Shown: positions 18,509 through 27,685, counted from the first letter of the stretch. The stretch is 64,000 nucleotides of DNA from Saprospiraceae bacterium (GCA_016718205.1 JADKEB010000012.1:124001-188000); one strand, 5' to 3'. The notes: generated from the sequence alone by a model not told the origin. A program made the numbers and translations.

Positions 18509-18910
18509 TAGTATTATTTATATATTAGTTTTTAAAGGTCAAAAATACTAATTTAATAGTAAATGGAGCTACACATTGATAAAAATTCAAATATTTGATT
18601 TGCAACAGAAGATAACGGAAGCAAAATGTTTTTTGGAAAATCACCTACCGAAAATGTATGAGCTTAGTCATATGATTTAGAGACCAACATCATTGGTATT
18701 TAGTTTAATGTAAGACTATTTTGTGGTTAATTTGCGGAGTGTATTTAGGGTACTTTTAAATTTAGTTTTAGATCATAAAATCGACCTATTCCATTGCTGA
18801 AGGATAAATTTTAAAAAATACTAATAAGATGGAAAATCCAGATTGTAGCATGAGGTAAAATCTTTAGAGTTTGACGTTTAGTGAGCATTTAATGAAAAAT
18901 TATTTTAAAA
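18509..18910. other. 402-bp intergenic stretch, no gene seen
   Basis: AT-rich divergent region between purA (minus) and the DoxX gene (plus). No ORF, tRNA or convincing hairpin was found; it presumably holds both promoters. Confidence 0.5.
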
Positions 18911-19399
18911 ATGAAACAATATACTTCAGTCCAACTAAACTTATTGGTGATAGTCAGAGTGCTGATTGGTTGGCATTTTTTGTACGAAGGTGTGGTAAAA
19001 TATATCAACAAAAGCTGGACAGCAGCAGGATTTTTAAATAATGCTGAAGGGTGGTTTGCACCAATGTTTAAGACTATAGGAGAAAATGCTTCTCTGTTGG
19101 GTCTGATCGATAATTTAAATATTTCTTTTCAGATCATCGTAGGATTGTGTCTTATCTTAGGTCTATTTACAAAAATCAATTCCTGGATTGGAATTCTATT
19201 GTTAAGTATGTACTACCTGGCATTGCCTCCTTTTCCGGGGTTAAGCACTCTTCCCGGTACTGGTAGTTACCTGATAGTGGACAGAAACTTAATCGAAATT
19301 TTTACTTTGGCTTTAATGATTGTTTTTCCAACGAGCCATGTTATTGGTTTGGACAGGTTTGTATCAAAATTCAAAAGACAAAAAGAAAAAGTCAGTTGA
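18911..19399 (+). CDS. DoxX-family membrane protein
   Basis: 162 residues with four predicted helices. The opening VRVLIGWHFLYEGVVKY, the GLxLILGLFTKINSW helix and LPPFPGL are typical of the DoxX/SURF4-like family (PF07681). Family members are inner-membrane proteins linked in some bacteria to redox or thiosulfate metabolism, but no single biochemical role is settled. In many Bacteroidota a DoxX-like gene directly precedes a Gfo/Idh/MocA oxidoreductase, as it does here (50 bp), suggesting a functional pair. Confidence 0.85.
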   Translation: MKQYTSVQLNLLVIVRVLIGWHFLYEGVVKYINKSWTAAGFLNNAEGWFAPMFKTIGENASLLGLIDNLNISFQIIVGLCLILGLFTKINSWIGILLLSMYYLALPPFPGLSTLPGTGSYLIVDRNLIEIFTLALMIVFPTSHVIGLDRFVSKFKRQKEKVS

Positions 19400-19449
19400 C
19401 AAAGCTTCATTTTGCAATCACAATTACTTCATGCAATTAATTTTTAAAG

Positions 19450-21054
19450 ATGGATTCAAGAGATAAAAATAAAAATATTGAAAGGCGGGACATACTCAAA
19501 GGCTTTGCTACATTACCGGTTTTAGGTGTATTTGGTGCCAGCGTCTGGTCGAAAAGTGAGCACATCAATAAACAAAAATCTACTCTACTCAACGAATTAA
19601 AAATTGAGGCTGCCGTGGCTCCACCAAAAGGTTCAATGGCGGGTGATCCTATAAGATTGGGTATCATCGGGTATGGAATCAGAGGAGAACAACTGGTGCA
19701 GGCAGCGGGATATGCTTCAAAAAGGTGGCTTAAAAATATGAAAGAATCCAGCGAAAAAAACAAGAAGGATACCCGACTAAAAGATTTTTTGGATCAGGAA
19801 AATCTAAATGTTATCTTTACTGGTGTCTGTGATGTTTTTGACATAAAGGCCGAAGAAGCTATGGAAGCTGTGGCATCAGAAAAAAACCAACCAAAACGAT
19901 TTAAAAACTATAAAGAATTATTACAAAGTCCGGATATAGACGGAGTCATCATCGCTACACCTGACCATTGGCATGCCCCGATGTCTATTGAAGCATTAAA
20001 GGCCGGCAAACATGTTTATGTTGAAAAACCCATGACCCACAATCTTGCAGAAACCCTGGAATTGTACAATGCGGCCAAGGGTTCTTCAAAGATATTTGCA
20101 GTTGGCCATCAGCACCGTCAGACGTTGAGTTTTATCACTGCTCAGGACGTCATCAGGAAAAATATTTTGGGTCATATCAATTTGGTTCAGGCCAATACAA
20201 ACCGAAATAGTGACAATGGTGCCTGGCAATATGATATACATGAAAAGGCAAATCCCGATACCATTGACTGGAGTCAGTTTTTAGGCAACGCACCTCAGAT
20301 ACCATTCAATAAAGAACACTTTTTCAGGTGGCGCAAATGGTGGGCATATGGCAGCGGTCTTACAGGAGATTTGTTGGTACATGACTATGATCGGATCAAT
20401 TGTATATTGAAAATGGGTATTCCTAAGTATGTAGTGGCATCGGGAGGAATATATACACATAAAGATGGCAGAAACGTACCGGATGTCATTCAGGTAGCTA
20501 TGGAGTTTCCCGAATACTTTAATGGTTCGAGTCAACCAAAAGGTAAAGAAACAGGCATGTCCTTCTTATACAGCGCAACATTGGGTAATCAATTTGATCG
20601 TTCTACTCTATTGATGGGGCATGACGCTACCATGAAACTCGATGGCCATACCCTTGAAATTTATCCGGATGGTAATTCAACTCGTTATAAAAAACTTCTT
20701 GAAGATGAATCCATCGATGCTGAAACACCATTATACTTGTACGATCCCCGCCGCAATCAGGTGGATGGCGTAACATCAGCTACGGCCAAGTACTTTGATA
20801 AAAAAGGATTGCTGTACACCTACATCGACGGTAAAAGAGTTGACTCCACGCACCTGCATATCAAAGAATGGTTAAGTGCGATAAGAAATGACACCCCAAT
20901 CAGTTGTGGCATTCAGGAAGGGTTTGAAGAAGCCATCACTGCACTAATGGGCACTCTTTCTATCAGGGGTGGCAAAAGGGTGGAGTGGGATCAAGTAAAT
21001 AAGCAATTTGTTGGAATCACAGTTGAAGAAGCAGATAAAATTATGCTGGGTTAA
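19450..21054 (+). CDS. Gfo/Idh/MocA-family oxidoreductase, Tat-exported
   Basis: 534 residues. A twin-arginine signal is present (ERRDILKGFATLPVLGVFGA), so the protein is probably exported folded with its cofactor. The Rossmann NAD(P) motif is LGIIGYGIRGE (about 71-81), followed by DGVIIATPDHWHAPMSIEAL and the family hallmark VEKPMTHN containing the EKP lysine. The C-terminal alpha/beta substrate domain includes GDLLVHDYDRINCIL. It likely oxidises or reduces a sugar or cyclitol, but the substrate is not deducible. Coupled to the DoxX-like membrane protein upstream. Confidence 0.9.
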   Translation: MDSRDKNKNIERRDILKGFATLPVLGVFGASVWSKSEHINKQKSTLLNELKIEAAVAPPKGSMAGDPIRLGIIGYGIRGEQLVQAAGYASKRWLKNMKESSEKNKKDTRLKDFLDQENLNVIFTGVCDVFDIKAEEAMEAVASEKNQPKRFKNYKELLQSPDIDGVIIATPDHWHAPMSIEALKAGKHVYVEKPMTHNLAETLELYNAAKGSSKIFAVGHQHRQTLSFITAQDVIRKNILGHINLVQANTNRNSDNGAWQYDIHEKANPDTIDWSQFLGNAPQIPFNKEHFFRWRKWWAYGSGLTGDLLVHDYDRINCILKMGIPKYVVASGGIYTHKDGRNVPDVIQVAMEFPEYFNGSSQPKGKETGMSFLYSATLGNQFDRSTLLMGHDATMKLDGHTLEIYPDGNSTRYKKLLEDESIDAETPLYLYDPRRNQVDGVTSATAKYFDKKGLLYTYIDGKRVDSTHLHIKEWLSAIRNDTPISCGIQEGFEEAITALMGTLSIRGGKRVEWDQVNKQFVGITVEEADKIMLG

Positions 21055-21448
21055 ATAATATTCCTAATACTATTACAGGAAGCTATGATCCGATTCAACA
21101 TGTGATGAAAAACTGTAACAGCACATCACTCAACGGTAAAAACCTGCATGAAGACGTCAATTCCTTAGTGGGTATTCCTTTTATTCTGAGCAATGATGTA
21201 AAATGTTTTGCAGTTGCAATAACATGTTTTTAATCTTCGTTTAGATACAAAATTCTTTAAGCCAACGTTGGGTGATTCTGCCGGTGTTTTTGGTGCTGCA
21301 TTTTTATAGTAAAAGAAAAAACCTTTCAAAATTCTGTTTATTATTAAAAATGCGTTAAAATTGCATGTTAATATTGCCGTTTTAAAACACATTCATAATT
21401 TTTTCGTTTATTTAAAAATTTGTAACTCCTTTCAATTTTGGTACTATT
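21055..21448. other. 394-bp intergenic stretch with a startless open frame
   Basis: About 58 codons stay open from 21060 to about 21233 (reading IPNTITGSYDPIQHVMKNCN...) without a start, possibly a decayed tail or chance. The rest is AT-rich and should hold the promoter of the CAP gene. No hairpin of note. Confidence 0.3.
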
Positions 21449-21958
21449 ATGAAATGGATCATTCTTTTAAGTTTTTTATTTGTAGGAACAGCAGAAAATG
21501 ATTTTGCTGAGCCGGCTAATGAACAAAAAAAACTGATGATAGATGCAGTCAATAGCATCAGAGGCAAAGGGTGCTATTGTGGAAAAAGGTACATGGAACC
21601 AGTACAACCGATAGTCTGGGATGGTATATTGTACAAAAGTGCTTTTACCCAAGCAAAAGAAATGAAGGATTTTAATTTTTTTGCACACTTCTCCAAAGAT
21701 GGTCTCAATATAGGAGAGAGACTTCAGAAAGCGGGATATAATTGGATGGTCGCCGGAGAAAATCTCGGCGAAGGACAAAAAACATTTGAAGAAGTACTCC
21801 ACGATTGGCTAAAAAGTTACCAACACTGCACCATGCTGATGCACCCGCGAGTGGAAGAAATGGCAGTCGCAAAAGTTGACAAATACTGGGTACAGCATTT
21901 CGGTAAAAAAATGCCAGAAAAAAATAAACAACAAAACCCTATAACCAAAAAAGATTGA
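21449..21958 (+). CDS. CAP-domain (SCP/PR1-like) secreted protein
   Basis: 169 residues with a signal peptide (WIILLSFLFVGTA). CAP-superfamily markers are WDGILYKSAFTQAKEM (the L..A..hA helix), FFAHFSKDGLNIGERLQKAGY, the GENLGEG motif and LHDWLKSYQHCTMLMHP (equivalent of W..S..H...M). Cysteines in GCYCGKRYM may form a disulfide. The C-terminal tail is Lys/Gln rich. Exported; the ligand or activity of bacterial CAP proteins is mostly unknown. Convergent with the biotin carrier operon, with only 13 bp between stops. Confidence 0.85.
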   Translation: MKWIILLSFLFVGTAENDFAEPANEQKKLMIDAVNSIRGKGCYCGKRYMEPVQPIVWDGILYKSAFTQAKEMKDFNFFAHFSKDGLNIGERLQKAGYNWMVAGENLGEGQKTFEEVLHDWLKSYQHCTMLMHPRVEEMAVAKVDKYWVQHFGKKMPEKNKQQNPITKKD

Positions 21959-21971
21959 TCCTGAATTCTAA

Positions 21972-22466
21972 TTATTCAAATTCAATCAAAATCTGATTTT
22001 TATCTACGGTTTGTGTTTTTCCTATATTTATTTTCTTAATAATACCGTCTCCCGGTGATTTCAGGATGTTTTCCATTTTCATGGCTTCCAGAGTAAGTAA
22101 CTTATCACCTTCCAGCACAGCATCACCTTCTTTTACAAAAATATTGACTACCAATCCCGGCATTGGAGATTTAATCTCTTTTACTGAATGTTTGGCAGCT
22201 TTAAGAAATCCGAGGTCATTGATAAGTTTATCTAAGGGCTCATTAATTTTGATTCTGAAATCAAATCCGGATACATTGATCCACGCTTTTTTCGTTTGCG
22301 GGTCAAAATCTTTAATGACTGCCTGATAAGACTTGTTGTCAAAAAATAGTTTTATGATGTTTCCTTCTCTTGATACTATTCTGATATCTTTTGATGATAA
22401 AGTTTCGTCATCGAAAGTGTGAAGGTCATCAATTTCGTACATTGTCTGATATCCATATGTGCTCAT
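21972..22466 (-). CDS. Biotin carboxyl carrier protein
   Basis: 164 residues. The C-terminal biotinyl/lipoyl domain (about 95-164) contains SPMPGLVVNIFVKEGDAV and the biotinylation motif EAMKM, with Lys130 predicted to carry biotin. The N-terminal half resembles the linker of acyl-CoA carboxylase carriers in Bacteroidota. It would shuttle carboxybiotin in a propionyl-, acetyl- or oxaloacetate-type carboxylase; the other subunits are not in this window. It is the last gene of a four-gene operon and overlaps the preceding gene by 4 bp (ATGA), so translation is coupled. Confidence 0.88.
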   Translation of the reverse strand: MSTYGYQTMYEIDDLHTFDDETLSSKDIRIVSREGNIIKLFFDNKSYQAVIKDFDPQTKKAWINVSGFDFRIKINEPLDKLINDLGFLKAAKHSVKEIKSPMPGLVVNIFVKEGDAVLEGDKLLTLEAMKMENILKSPGDGIIKKINIGKTQTVDKNQILIEFE

Positions 22467-22864
22467 AATGCATTATTTTCGTGTTTTTTGTCAGCGAGGC
22501 TAACCATAAAATAAGTCTCAAATATAGTGAAAATCACATAGATAATCAGAAAAGAAATGATGAATTTATTGTTGGGAGGATCAATTTTACTTTTGTACAC
22601 CAAAAGTATTACAACCGACCCTGCCATCCTTACAAACATATTGAGTAAGGTCACTGATATAAATTTTTGTCTGTCTTTGGCATACAGCGATTTGTACAAA
22701 AAAAAGTATAAAAATATACTCATCACAGCAAACATAGCTATGCTGTAAAAGGATAAGTTTTTATAATGATAAAATACCGGAAATGTATGTACGAAGGTCA
22801 TTATACACGATGATATAATGATGACTGCAAGAAGCTTTCCCAAAAAAATTAGATAGTGGTTCAT
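22463..22864 (-). CDS. Four-helix membrane protein (AtpI-like position)
   Basis: 133 residues with four predicted transmembrane helices (about 9-25, 38-57, 72-88 and 101-121). The sequence is not clearly similar to a named family. It starts inside the end of the atpZ-like gene (ATGA overlap) and its own end overlaps the biotin carrier start, so all three are translationally coupled. In Bacteroidota a small membrane protein often sits between AtpZ and the a-subunit of the F-type ATP synthase, so an AtpI-like helper role is a positional inference. Confidence 0.65.
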   Translation of the reverse strand: MNHYLIFLGKLLAVIIISSCIMTFVHTFPVFYHYKNLSFYSIAMFAVMSIFLYFFLYKSLYAKDRQKFISVTLLNMFVRMAGSVVILLVYKSKIDPPNNKFIISFLIIYVIFTIFETYFMVSLADKKHENNAL

Positions 22865-23091
22865 TTTTGAAGCAGCTCTCTGTACAATTTATACATGAAT
22901 GCACTGAAAAAAAACAAAACAAAGGAGATTGTAAAGATGGGTTTTTCAAAACCTAATTTATTGTCTAACCATTGGCCTGCCAATATTGAAATAATTACAA
23001 CTCCGGCCATCTGGAAAGCAAGACCTGAATACTTCAGATAAGCATGCCTGCTTTTTCTTTGTTGTGGATCATCAGTGTTTTTTTCAGACAC
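22861..23091 (-). CDS. AtpZ/AtpI-family protein
   Basis: 76 residues, two helices. Characteristic family text: YLKYSGLAFQMAGVVIISIL followed by AGQWLDNKLGFEKPIFTI, the AtpZ/ATPase_gene1 (PF09527) pattern with GxWLD between the helices. Relatives help assemble the c-ring or transport Mg2+/Ca2+ next to F-type ATP synthase operons. Here no F0F1 genes follow; the operon instead continues to a 4-TM protein and a biotin carrier. It starts 11 bp after the bactofilin stop. Confidence 0.82.
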   Translation of the reverse strand: MSEKNTDDPQQRKSRHAYLKYSGLAFQMAGVVIISILAGQWLDNKLGFEKPIFTISFVLFFFSAFMYKLYRELLQK

Positions 23092-23102
23092 TATAGGGTC
23101 TT

Positions 23103-23528
23103 TTAGGATTGAGACACTTTTTGTAAATTGTCCTTATGGACGAGTGATTTTAGTTTTTGACCACCCATACTACAACTTACATTAAAAACTGCACCTGTAT
23201 GGACCATGAGTTTATCGGTGATGATATCTCCATTGATCACTGCGGATTCTTTTACAGCCAATAATTCAATTACTTCTATATTTCCAGTAAATGCGCCTTC
23301 AATGATGGCATTGACACATTTGACATCACCTTCTATTTTGCCCTGAGGCCCGACGATGACTCTACCTTTGCAATCCAATTTGCCTATAAGGGTTCCGTCT
23401 ATTCTGATATCATTAGTTGCCATGATATTGCCATTGATTTGAGTCCCTTCGACAATACTGTTACTAACATTGGCCGATGGAGCAGCGCCATTCTGACCTG
23501 ATTGTTTTTCATTTTTTCCTCCGAACAT
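23103..23528 (-). CDS. Bactofilin (polymer-forming cytoskeletal protein)
   Basis: 141 residues of the bactofilin family (DUF583, PF04519). The core (about 25-120) is a short-period beta-helix with the expected hydrophobic/Gly spacing: NSIVEGTQINGNIMATNDIR, IDGTLIGKLDCKGRVIVGPQ, GKIEGDVKCVNAIIEGAFTG. The flexible N-terminus (NEKQSGQNGAAPSA) is also typical. It polymerises into cytoplasmic or membrane-bound filaments without nucleotide. First gene of the operon; a palindromic element ends 67 bp upstream of its start and could affect the promoter. Confidence 0.92.
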   Translation of the reverse strand: MFGGKNEKQSGQNGAAPSANVSNSIVEGTQINGNIMATNDIRIDGTLIGKLDCKGRVIVGPQGKIEGDVKCVNAIIEGAFTGNIEVIELLAVKESAVINGDIITDKLMVHTGAVFNVSCSMGGQKLKSLVHKDNLQKVSQS

Positions 23529-23594
23529 GAATTAATGGTTTTGAGATGAGATAATGAGTGTATGAAAATCCGAAAAAATAAATTCTTCAAATTA

Positions 23595-23753
23595 GAGTAT
23601 GTTTAAATTTTCATGTTTGAGCGAAAGTGAGCAAATTTAATTTTATGTAAGGCATATTTTGCAGTTGTAGCTGGTTGCTACACCAAAAAATATAACGCAA
23701 TAGAAAATAAAATTTGCCGCTTGGAGCCAAATGATGAAACTTTAAACATACTC
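23595..23753. mobile_element. MITE family 1, copy A
   Basis: 159 bp with ends GAGTATGTTTAAA and TTTAAACATACTC, flanked by TTA direct repeats (23592-23594, 23754-23756). The interior (TTTGAGCGAAAGTGAG ... GCCGCTTGGAGCCAAATGAT) is shared with copies at 35868, 46366 and, inverted and more divergent, 53329. No coding capacity. It lies in the upstream region of the bactofilin operon. Confidence 0.8.
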
Positions 23754-23823
23754 TTAAAACAACAAATCAAAGTTAAGTAAAATAAATTACAATTTTGATA
23801 TGTGTATACAATTTTTTTTCAGA

Positions 23824-24876
23824 TTAAAATCTTGGACAATAGACGCCCCTGCTCTCCGGTCCGCAGATATTGTATACTAATGAAAACTCAAAAGCACCAT
23901 TTGCTCTGGAAGCCGCACTTAATCCTGATATATTTACATCATAACTGAAGCCTATGTTAAAATTTTCGTAATTGAATCTTGAAGACAAAATAAGTGCATC
24001 AGAATGTAATCCTGAAGGAACTTTATTACCTACTCGGTACCATAGACCTACTTCCCAAGATTGATTGGATATCTTTGCAGGACCGAGTGCAAATCTGAAA
24101 TTGGTACCAGCATTGAGCGACTTGTGTGGACCTTGAGACATAAATACCCCAAAAGGCAACATGGATATCTTTCTTGCTACCTCAAATTGTAATCCTGCAT
24201 GAACGGTATATCTGCTGTATAGACTGACAGTTTCGCCAAGAAATGATACATTTGGTCTGTTGAGGTGGTGTATTGCTGCTCCTGCATACCAGTTGGTCTT
24301 GTCATCAAGGACACTAAACCACAATAATCCTGCAGCTATGTCAGGATATAGGAAATCGGTATCTTGAAATTGAGGTTCGTTGGGATCACGACCAGGTTCA
24401 AATCCATTTGCAGTGATTTGTGAGGGCCATCTCAAATTTGATCTGCTTATACCTCTGTTACTCAATGCTCCATCGGCTCCGATGACAAGATAACTTGCTT
24501 TTTTTCTGGAGCCTGCCATTTTTTTACTGTATGACAATGAGACTCTACCCTGAGTAGTTCCAAATCTTGACTCGCCAGCTACGTCACCCCATAAAGATCC
24601 GCCAACACCAAAGTAATCTTCTCTACCAACAGGAATTTTCTGATCGTATGATACTGAATAAGTATTGTAAGCGTATTTTGCAAGAACGGCAGCCCATTGA
24701 TTTCTGTAATTGGCTATCATTCTGGTTTTACAATTCATCACTCCGGTCATCGCAGGATTGAGATTGAGTGGAGACATATAAAACTGTGAAAAATGTATAT
24801 CCTGACTATATGATCTGAATGAAGATATAATCATCAATAATATAAAAATTCTGGTAACAATGTTATTCATGTACAT
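23824..24876 (-). CDS. PorP/SprF-family type IX secretion membrane protein
   Basis: 350 residues with a signal peptide (FILLMIISSFRSYS). The mature start QDIHFSQFYMSPLNLNPAMTGV is the signature of PorP/SprF proteins, outer-membrane barrels that anchor adhesins or work with the type IX secretion system. Further typical strands: NYRNQWAAV, FGVGGSLWGDVAGESRFGTT, PDIAAGLLWF. ATG 24870 is an alternative start two codons later. Many Bacteroidota carry paralogues next to their specific cargo, but no giant adhesin gene adjoins here. Confidence 0.92.
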   Translation of the reverse strand: MYMNNIVTRIFILLMIISSFRSYSQDIHFSQFYMSPLNLNPAMTGVMNCKTRMIANYRNQWAAVLAKYAYNTYSVSYDQKIPVGREDYFGVGGSLWGDVAGESRFGTTQGRVSLSYSKKMAGSRKKASYLVIGADGALSNRGISRSNLRWPSQITANGFEPGRDPNEPQFQDTDFLYPDIAAGLLWFSVLDDKTNWYAGAAIHHLNRPNVSFLGETVSLYSRYTVHAGLQFEVARKISMLPFGVFMSQGPHKSLNAGTNFRFALGPAKISNQSWEVGLWYRVGNKVPSGLHSDALILSSRFNYENFNIGFSYDVNISGLSAASRANGAFEFSLVYNICGPESRGVYCPRF

Positions 24877-25233
24877 ATCAGATTAAATATTTTTGCAAAA
24901 TATGAAATTGCAAAATGCAGACCAACTTCAAGTATTAAGGTGTAAAGTTAACGACAAATTACCAATATTAGGGTGTAGCAGGAGCACTTTAACATTTTAA
25001 TATTCATTTTTGGACAAATGTCAGCTAAAAAACCTTTGTGTCTCTCATTATATTTTACAAAGTTGCGTTGCCCAAAGACTATGGCTTTTGGACAGTTATC
25101 CGCCAGTCTTCCAACAGAAGTGTATGTGCACAACCAGTCAGAGACCGTAAGTTCTGTTGCATCAAAGTCATATAAGACTTTGACAAACAAAGAGAATGAA
25201 TCAATTGGTCACAGATTCTAAAATCGTTGATAC
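24877..25233. other. 357-bp intergenic stretch, no confident gene
   Basis: Two overlapping opposite-strand open frames of 67 and 80 codons exist but look like chance: no ribosome binding site and no recognisable domain. Both would hold the promoter of the PorP/SprF gene. Confidence 0.35.
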
Positions 25234-26334
25234 CTATTTGTTATGCAAAACTTTTTCTTTAGCTCCAAATCGATCTATCAGCATAGTGTCAATGACATCG
25301 GCAGTATCAATAAGCCTTGAAAATAATTTCAGTAAAGTATCCTGATGGATGAACTGATCAAAAATAAGCAAAGAAAGAATGATATCCTGATCTTTGATCG
25401 ACAACGCCATGCCTTCAAGATCATGATTTTTTCTGAGTATAAAATGGTAAAGTTCTCCAATATTGTTTTCAGGTAAGGTACATAGGAAAACATCGCCGAT
25501 AAGCATTCCGGTTTTTTCATAATAAGAAATATTGACCAGAGCACTCCCTTTTTTAACAGACCAATTGTTGGGTCCTTTTCTAGTCAACGGAGCATTGAAT
25601 CCCAGATTGGTAAGTATATTTTCTACTGTATTGCAAACACCGAATGGTTCATACTCTTCTATCTGGGCAATCATTTCTAAAGGGGCACCGCAAGTTTCAC
25701 AGTAACCACTGGATTTTTCTTCAGATTCAAAACTGATATTGTTGCATGCTGCACATCTCACTCCTTTTTTATTTTCCCCATTCCTAAACTCAGAGATACA
25801 TTGGATCAAATAATCAGAAGGCAAAGAAAATCCAATATTGTTTCCGTTTTGAATGACAAAGGTATTGATGCCAATGATATGACCGTTGCTATCCACGAGT
25901 GGACCACCACTGTTACCCGGGTTCAGTGCTGCATCATGCTGAATATATCTGATATCATCTTCGTGATGTAGTAAGCTGGATATGATACCCTGTGTAGCAG
26001 TATATTTCAAGTCAAAAGGATGTCCGACAGCAATCACGTTTTCACCTTCATCAAGGTGATTTGTGGCAGTAAGTTCGGCATGGGGCATGCTGTGATGAAC
26101 CGGGGTTTTTAGAAATGCCAAATCAAATTTTGTATCAAGATACACTATTTCAACGATCTGCTTTTCAAATTCAGTCCCGGCTATTATTGCACTTTTATTT
26201 CCTCTTACTACATGTTCGTTGGTGACAATGAGGTCATAATCCTTGAGATAAAACCCGGTCCCTGTACTGTAAGGCGTAGCTATCTGGATGATGACTTTTT
26301 CAAAAAATGATATGATGTCCCTGCTGTTTTTCAT
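25234..26334 (-). CDS. S1C trypsin-like protease with zinc ribbon and C-terminal YbjN-like domain
   Basis: 366 residues. The N-terminal DegP/HtrA-type domain has the triad His41 (NEHVV), Asp71 (FDLAFL) and Ser142 (NPGNSGGP). A zinc ribbon follows with Cys194/197 and Cys212/215 (CAAC...CETC). The C-terminal 150 residues (NWSVKKGSALVNISYY ... FVLCTLPENN ... LSLLIFDQF) look like a YbjN or type III chaperone-like alpha/beta fold; this is inference. No PDZ domain and no signal peptide, so unlike most HtrA proteins it may be cytoplasmic. It starts 1 bp after the stop of a 439-residue partner gene, a tight two-gene operon. Substrate unknown. Confidence 0.75.
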   Translation of the reverse strand: MKNSRDIISFFEKVIIQIATPYSTGTGFYLKDYDLIVTNEHVVRGNKSAIIAGTEFEKQIVEIVYLDTKFDLAFLKTPVHHSMPHAELTATNHLDEGENVIAVGHPFDLKYTATQGIISSLLHHEDDIRYIQHDAALNPGNSGGPLVDSNGHIIGINTFVIQNGNNIGFSLPSDYLIQCISEFRNGENKKGVRCAACNNISFESEEKSSGYCETCGAPLEMIAQIEEYEPFGVCNTVENILTNLGFNAPLTRKGPNNWSVKKGSALVNISYYEKTGMLIGDVFLCTLPENNIGELYHFILRKNHDLEGMALSIKDQDIILSLLIFDQFIHQDTLLKLFSRLIDTADVIDTMLIDRFGAKEKVLHNK

Positions 26335-26335
26335 T

Positions 26336-27652
26336 TTAGTCAGGATATGTTATATTTTTTAGCATGCTAAGATAGCTCTTACAAAACAGGTACTCGTCAG
26401 TGAAATTCAGTAATCTCACGTCTGCTTTCAGGCCGGGATATTTTTCATGATGCTGCTGCATGATATTTTTTATTGTCGAATTGATATTGTTTTTATGAAA
26501 AGTATTGTCAGATAGAAAAACATCGCTGAATCCCAAAGCAGTAAAATAATGGTTGTAAATAATACGATAATATAAAATCAGAAGATCTTTGGAAGGGCCT
26601 GGCAGCGAATAGGAATATAAGGAAAAACCTACCACATATCCACAAATGGCCTTTGCATAATTATAATATTTGTTTTGATAATACCAGTCAAAATCATTGA
26701 TCTGGGCGTCTATGATGTCTGCTAATCTCTGATGTCCGTCAGGAACGGACAAGCCAAAGGTCGAATTAACTTCATATAGTTCTTTGCTGAAATCATCAAA
26801 AGTGATATTTTCCAACGTCCTGTAAGCAGCGATCAGGGCCTTGTTTTTGTCATGCACCAGCGTTATGTTGTCAGCAAAGTACATATCATGGCTATCATGA
26901 ATCATCTCCATAACATTGCCTTCTGGTTTTATTAGATAGTCAATAGCGTACAGGCCATCCAAAAGCAAAAATGACAAACCACCGGGATACATGAAAGTAT
27001 TGAGTTTACCATGTTCAAATTCACGTATAATATTACCTAATACTGTTTTGAAAAAATCATATTTGACTTGCTTTTCCTGAGGGGATATTTGTCTGGTATG
27101 ATGATAATTAATTGCTTCCAGATCGGCAAATTTTTCCATCAACACATCATCCCTCCTATCGGATACGGTCGAAATTTCTTTTAGTGCCTGATAGAGTTTG
27201 TGCGGTGATCCATCTTCTACAAAAGTATCAAATTTCAGACATATACAATTGTTTTCGTCGAGAGAATATCTGGAATATTTCAGATCAAAGTTTTCTTCAA
27301 GCAGCAATCTCAGCAAACCAAGGTGCTGCTTTTTCATGATGGCGATTTTGGCTTCTGCTGAAAATTTTTTGTGATCTGCCTGGCCTTCAATGAGTTTTGA
27401 ACCCTGATAAATAGTAAAATTCAGTTTCCCTTGTACTTGAGAATAACTGACATTTTCCTTTTCATCAGTTTTAAGAAATTCCAGCAAGGCAGCGTAACTG
27501 TTCAGGTATTTTTCATTTTCAAAAAGTTCAATGGATTTGTCCCAGACTTCATACTTTTCATCAGACTTGTATGTGTCAGTAAACCTGCCAAACTGTATGT
27601 TTGGGGCCTTCGTATCAGAGGTTTTTTTGAATATTCTGGAAAAAAGATTCAT
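26336..27652 (-). CDS. Uncharacterised protein paired with the zinc-ribbon protease
   Basis: About 438 residues from ATG 27652 (MNLFSRIFKKTSD); an ATG 30 bp upstream is less convincing. Not recognised. Soluble, mostly alpha/beta, no signal peptide. Visible features: an N-terminal WDKSIELFENEKYLNSYAAL repeat-like helix, a central region FMYPGGLSFLLLDGLYAIDY, and a segment (GQADHKKFSAEAKIAIMKKQ...LRLLLEENFDLKYSRYSL) with the look of a YbjN/type III secretion chaperone fold, like the C-terminus of the protease. It is divergent from a GSCFA gene and tightly coupled to the protease gene, so the two proteins probably act together. Confidence 0.7.
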   Translation of the reverse strand: MNLFSRIFKKTSDTKAPNIQFGRFTDTYKSDEKYEVWDKSIELFENEKYLNSYAALLEFLKTDEKENVSYSQVQGKLNFTIYQGSKLIEGQADHKKFSAEAKIAIMKKQHLGLLRLLLEENFDLKYSRYSLDENNCICLKFDTFVEDGSPHKLYQALKEISTVSDRRDDVLMEKFADLEAINYHHTRQISPQEKQVKYDFFKTVLGNIIREFEHGKLNTFMYPGGLSFLLLDGLYAIDYLIKPEGNVMEMIHDSHDMYFADNITLVHDKNKALIAAYRTLENITFDDFSKELYEVNSTFGLSVPDGHQRLADIIDAQINDFDWYYQNKYYNYAKAICGYVVGFSLYSYSLPGPSKDLLILYYRIIYNHYFTALGFSDVFLSDNTFHKNNINSTIKNIMQQHHEKYPGLKADVRLLNFTDEYLFCKSYLSMLKNITYPD

Positions 27653-27685
27653 TTTTACATTTTCGTAATACAACCCGTACATTTT

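Noticed and set aside
25018..25221. 67-codon plus-strand frame in the gap before the PorP/SprF gene
   Set aside because: No ribosome binding site or domain, and an equally long frame exists on the other strand; looks like chance.
27431..27685. Upstream extension of the GSCFA frame
   Set aside because: It overlaps the divergent partner gene antisense and lacks protein-like composition; ATG 27686 matches the family N-terminus.
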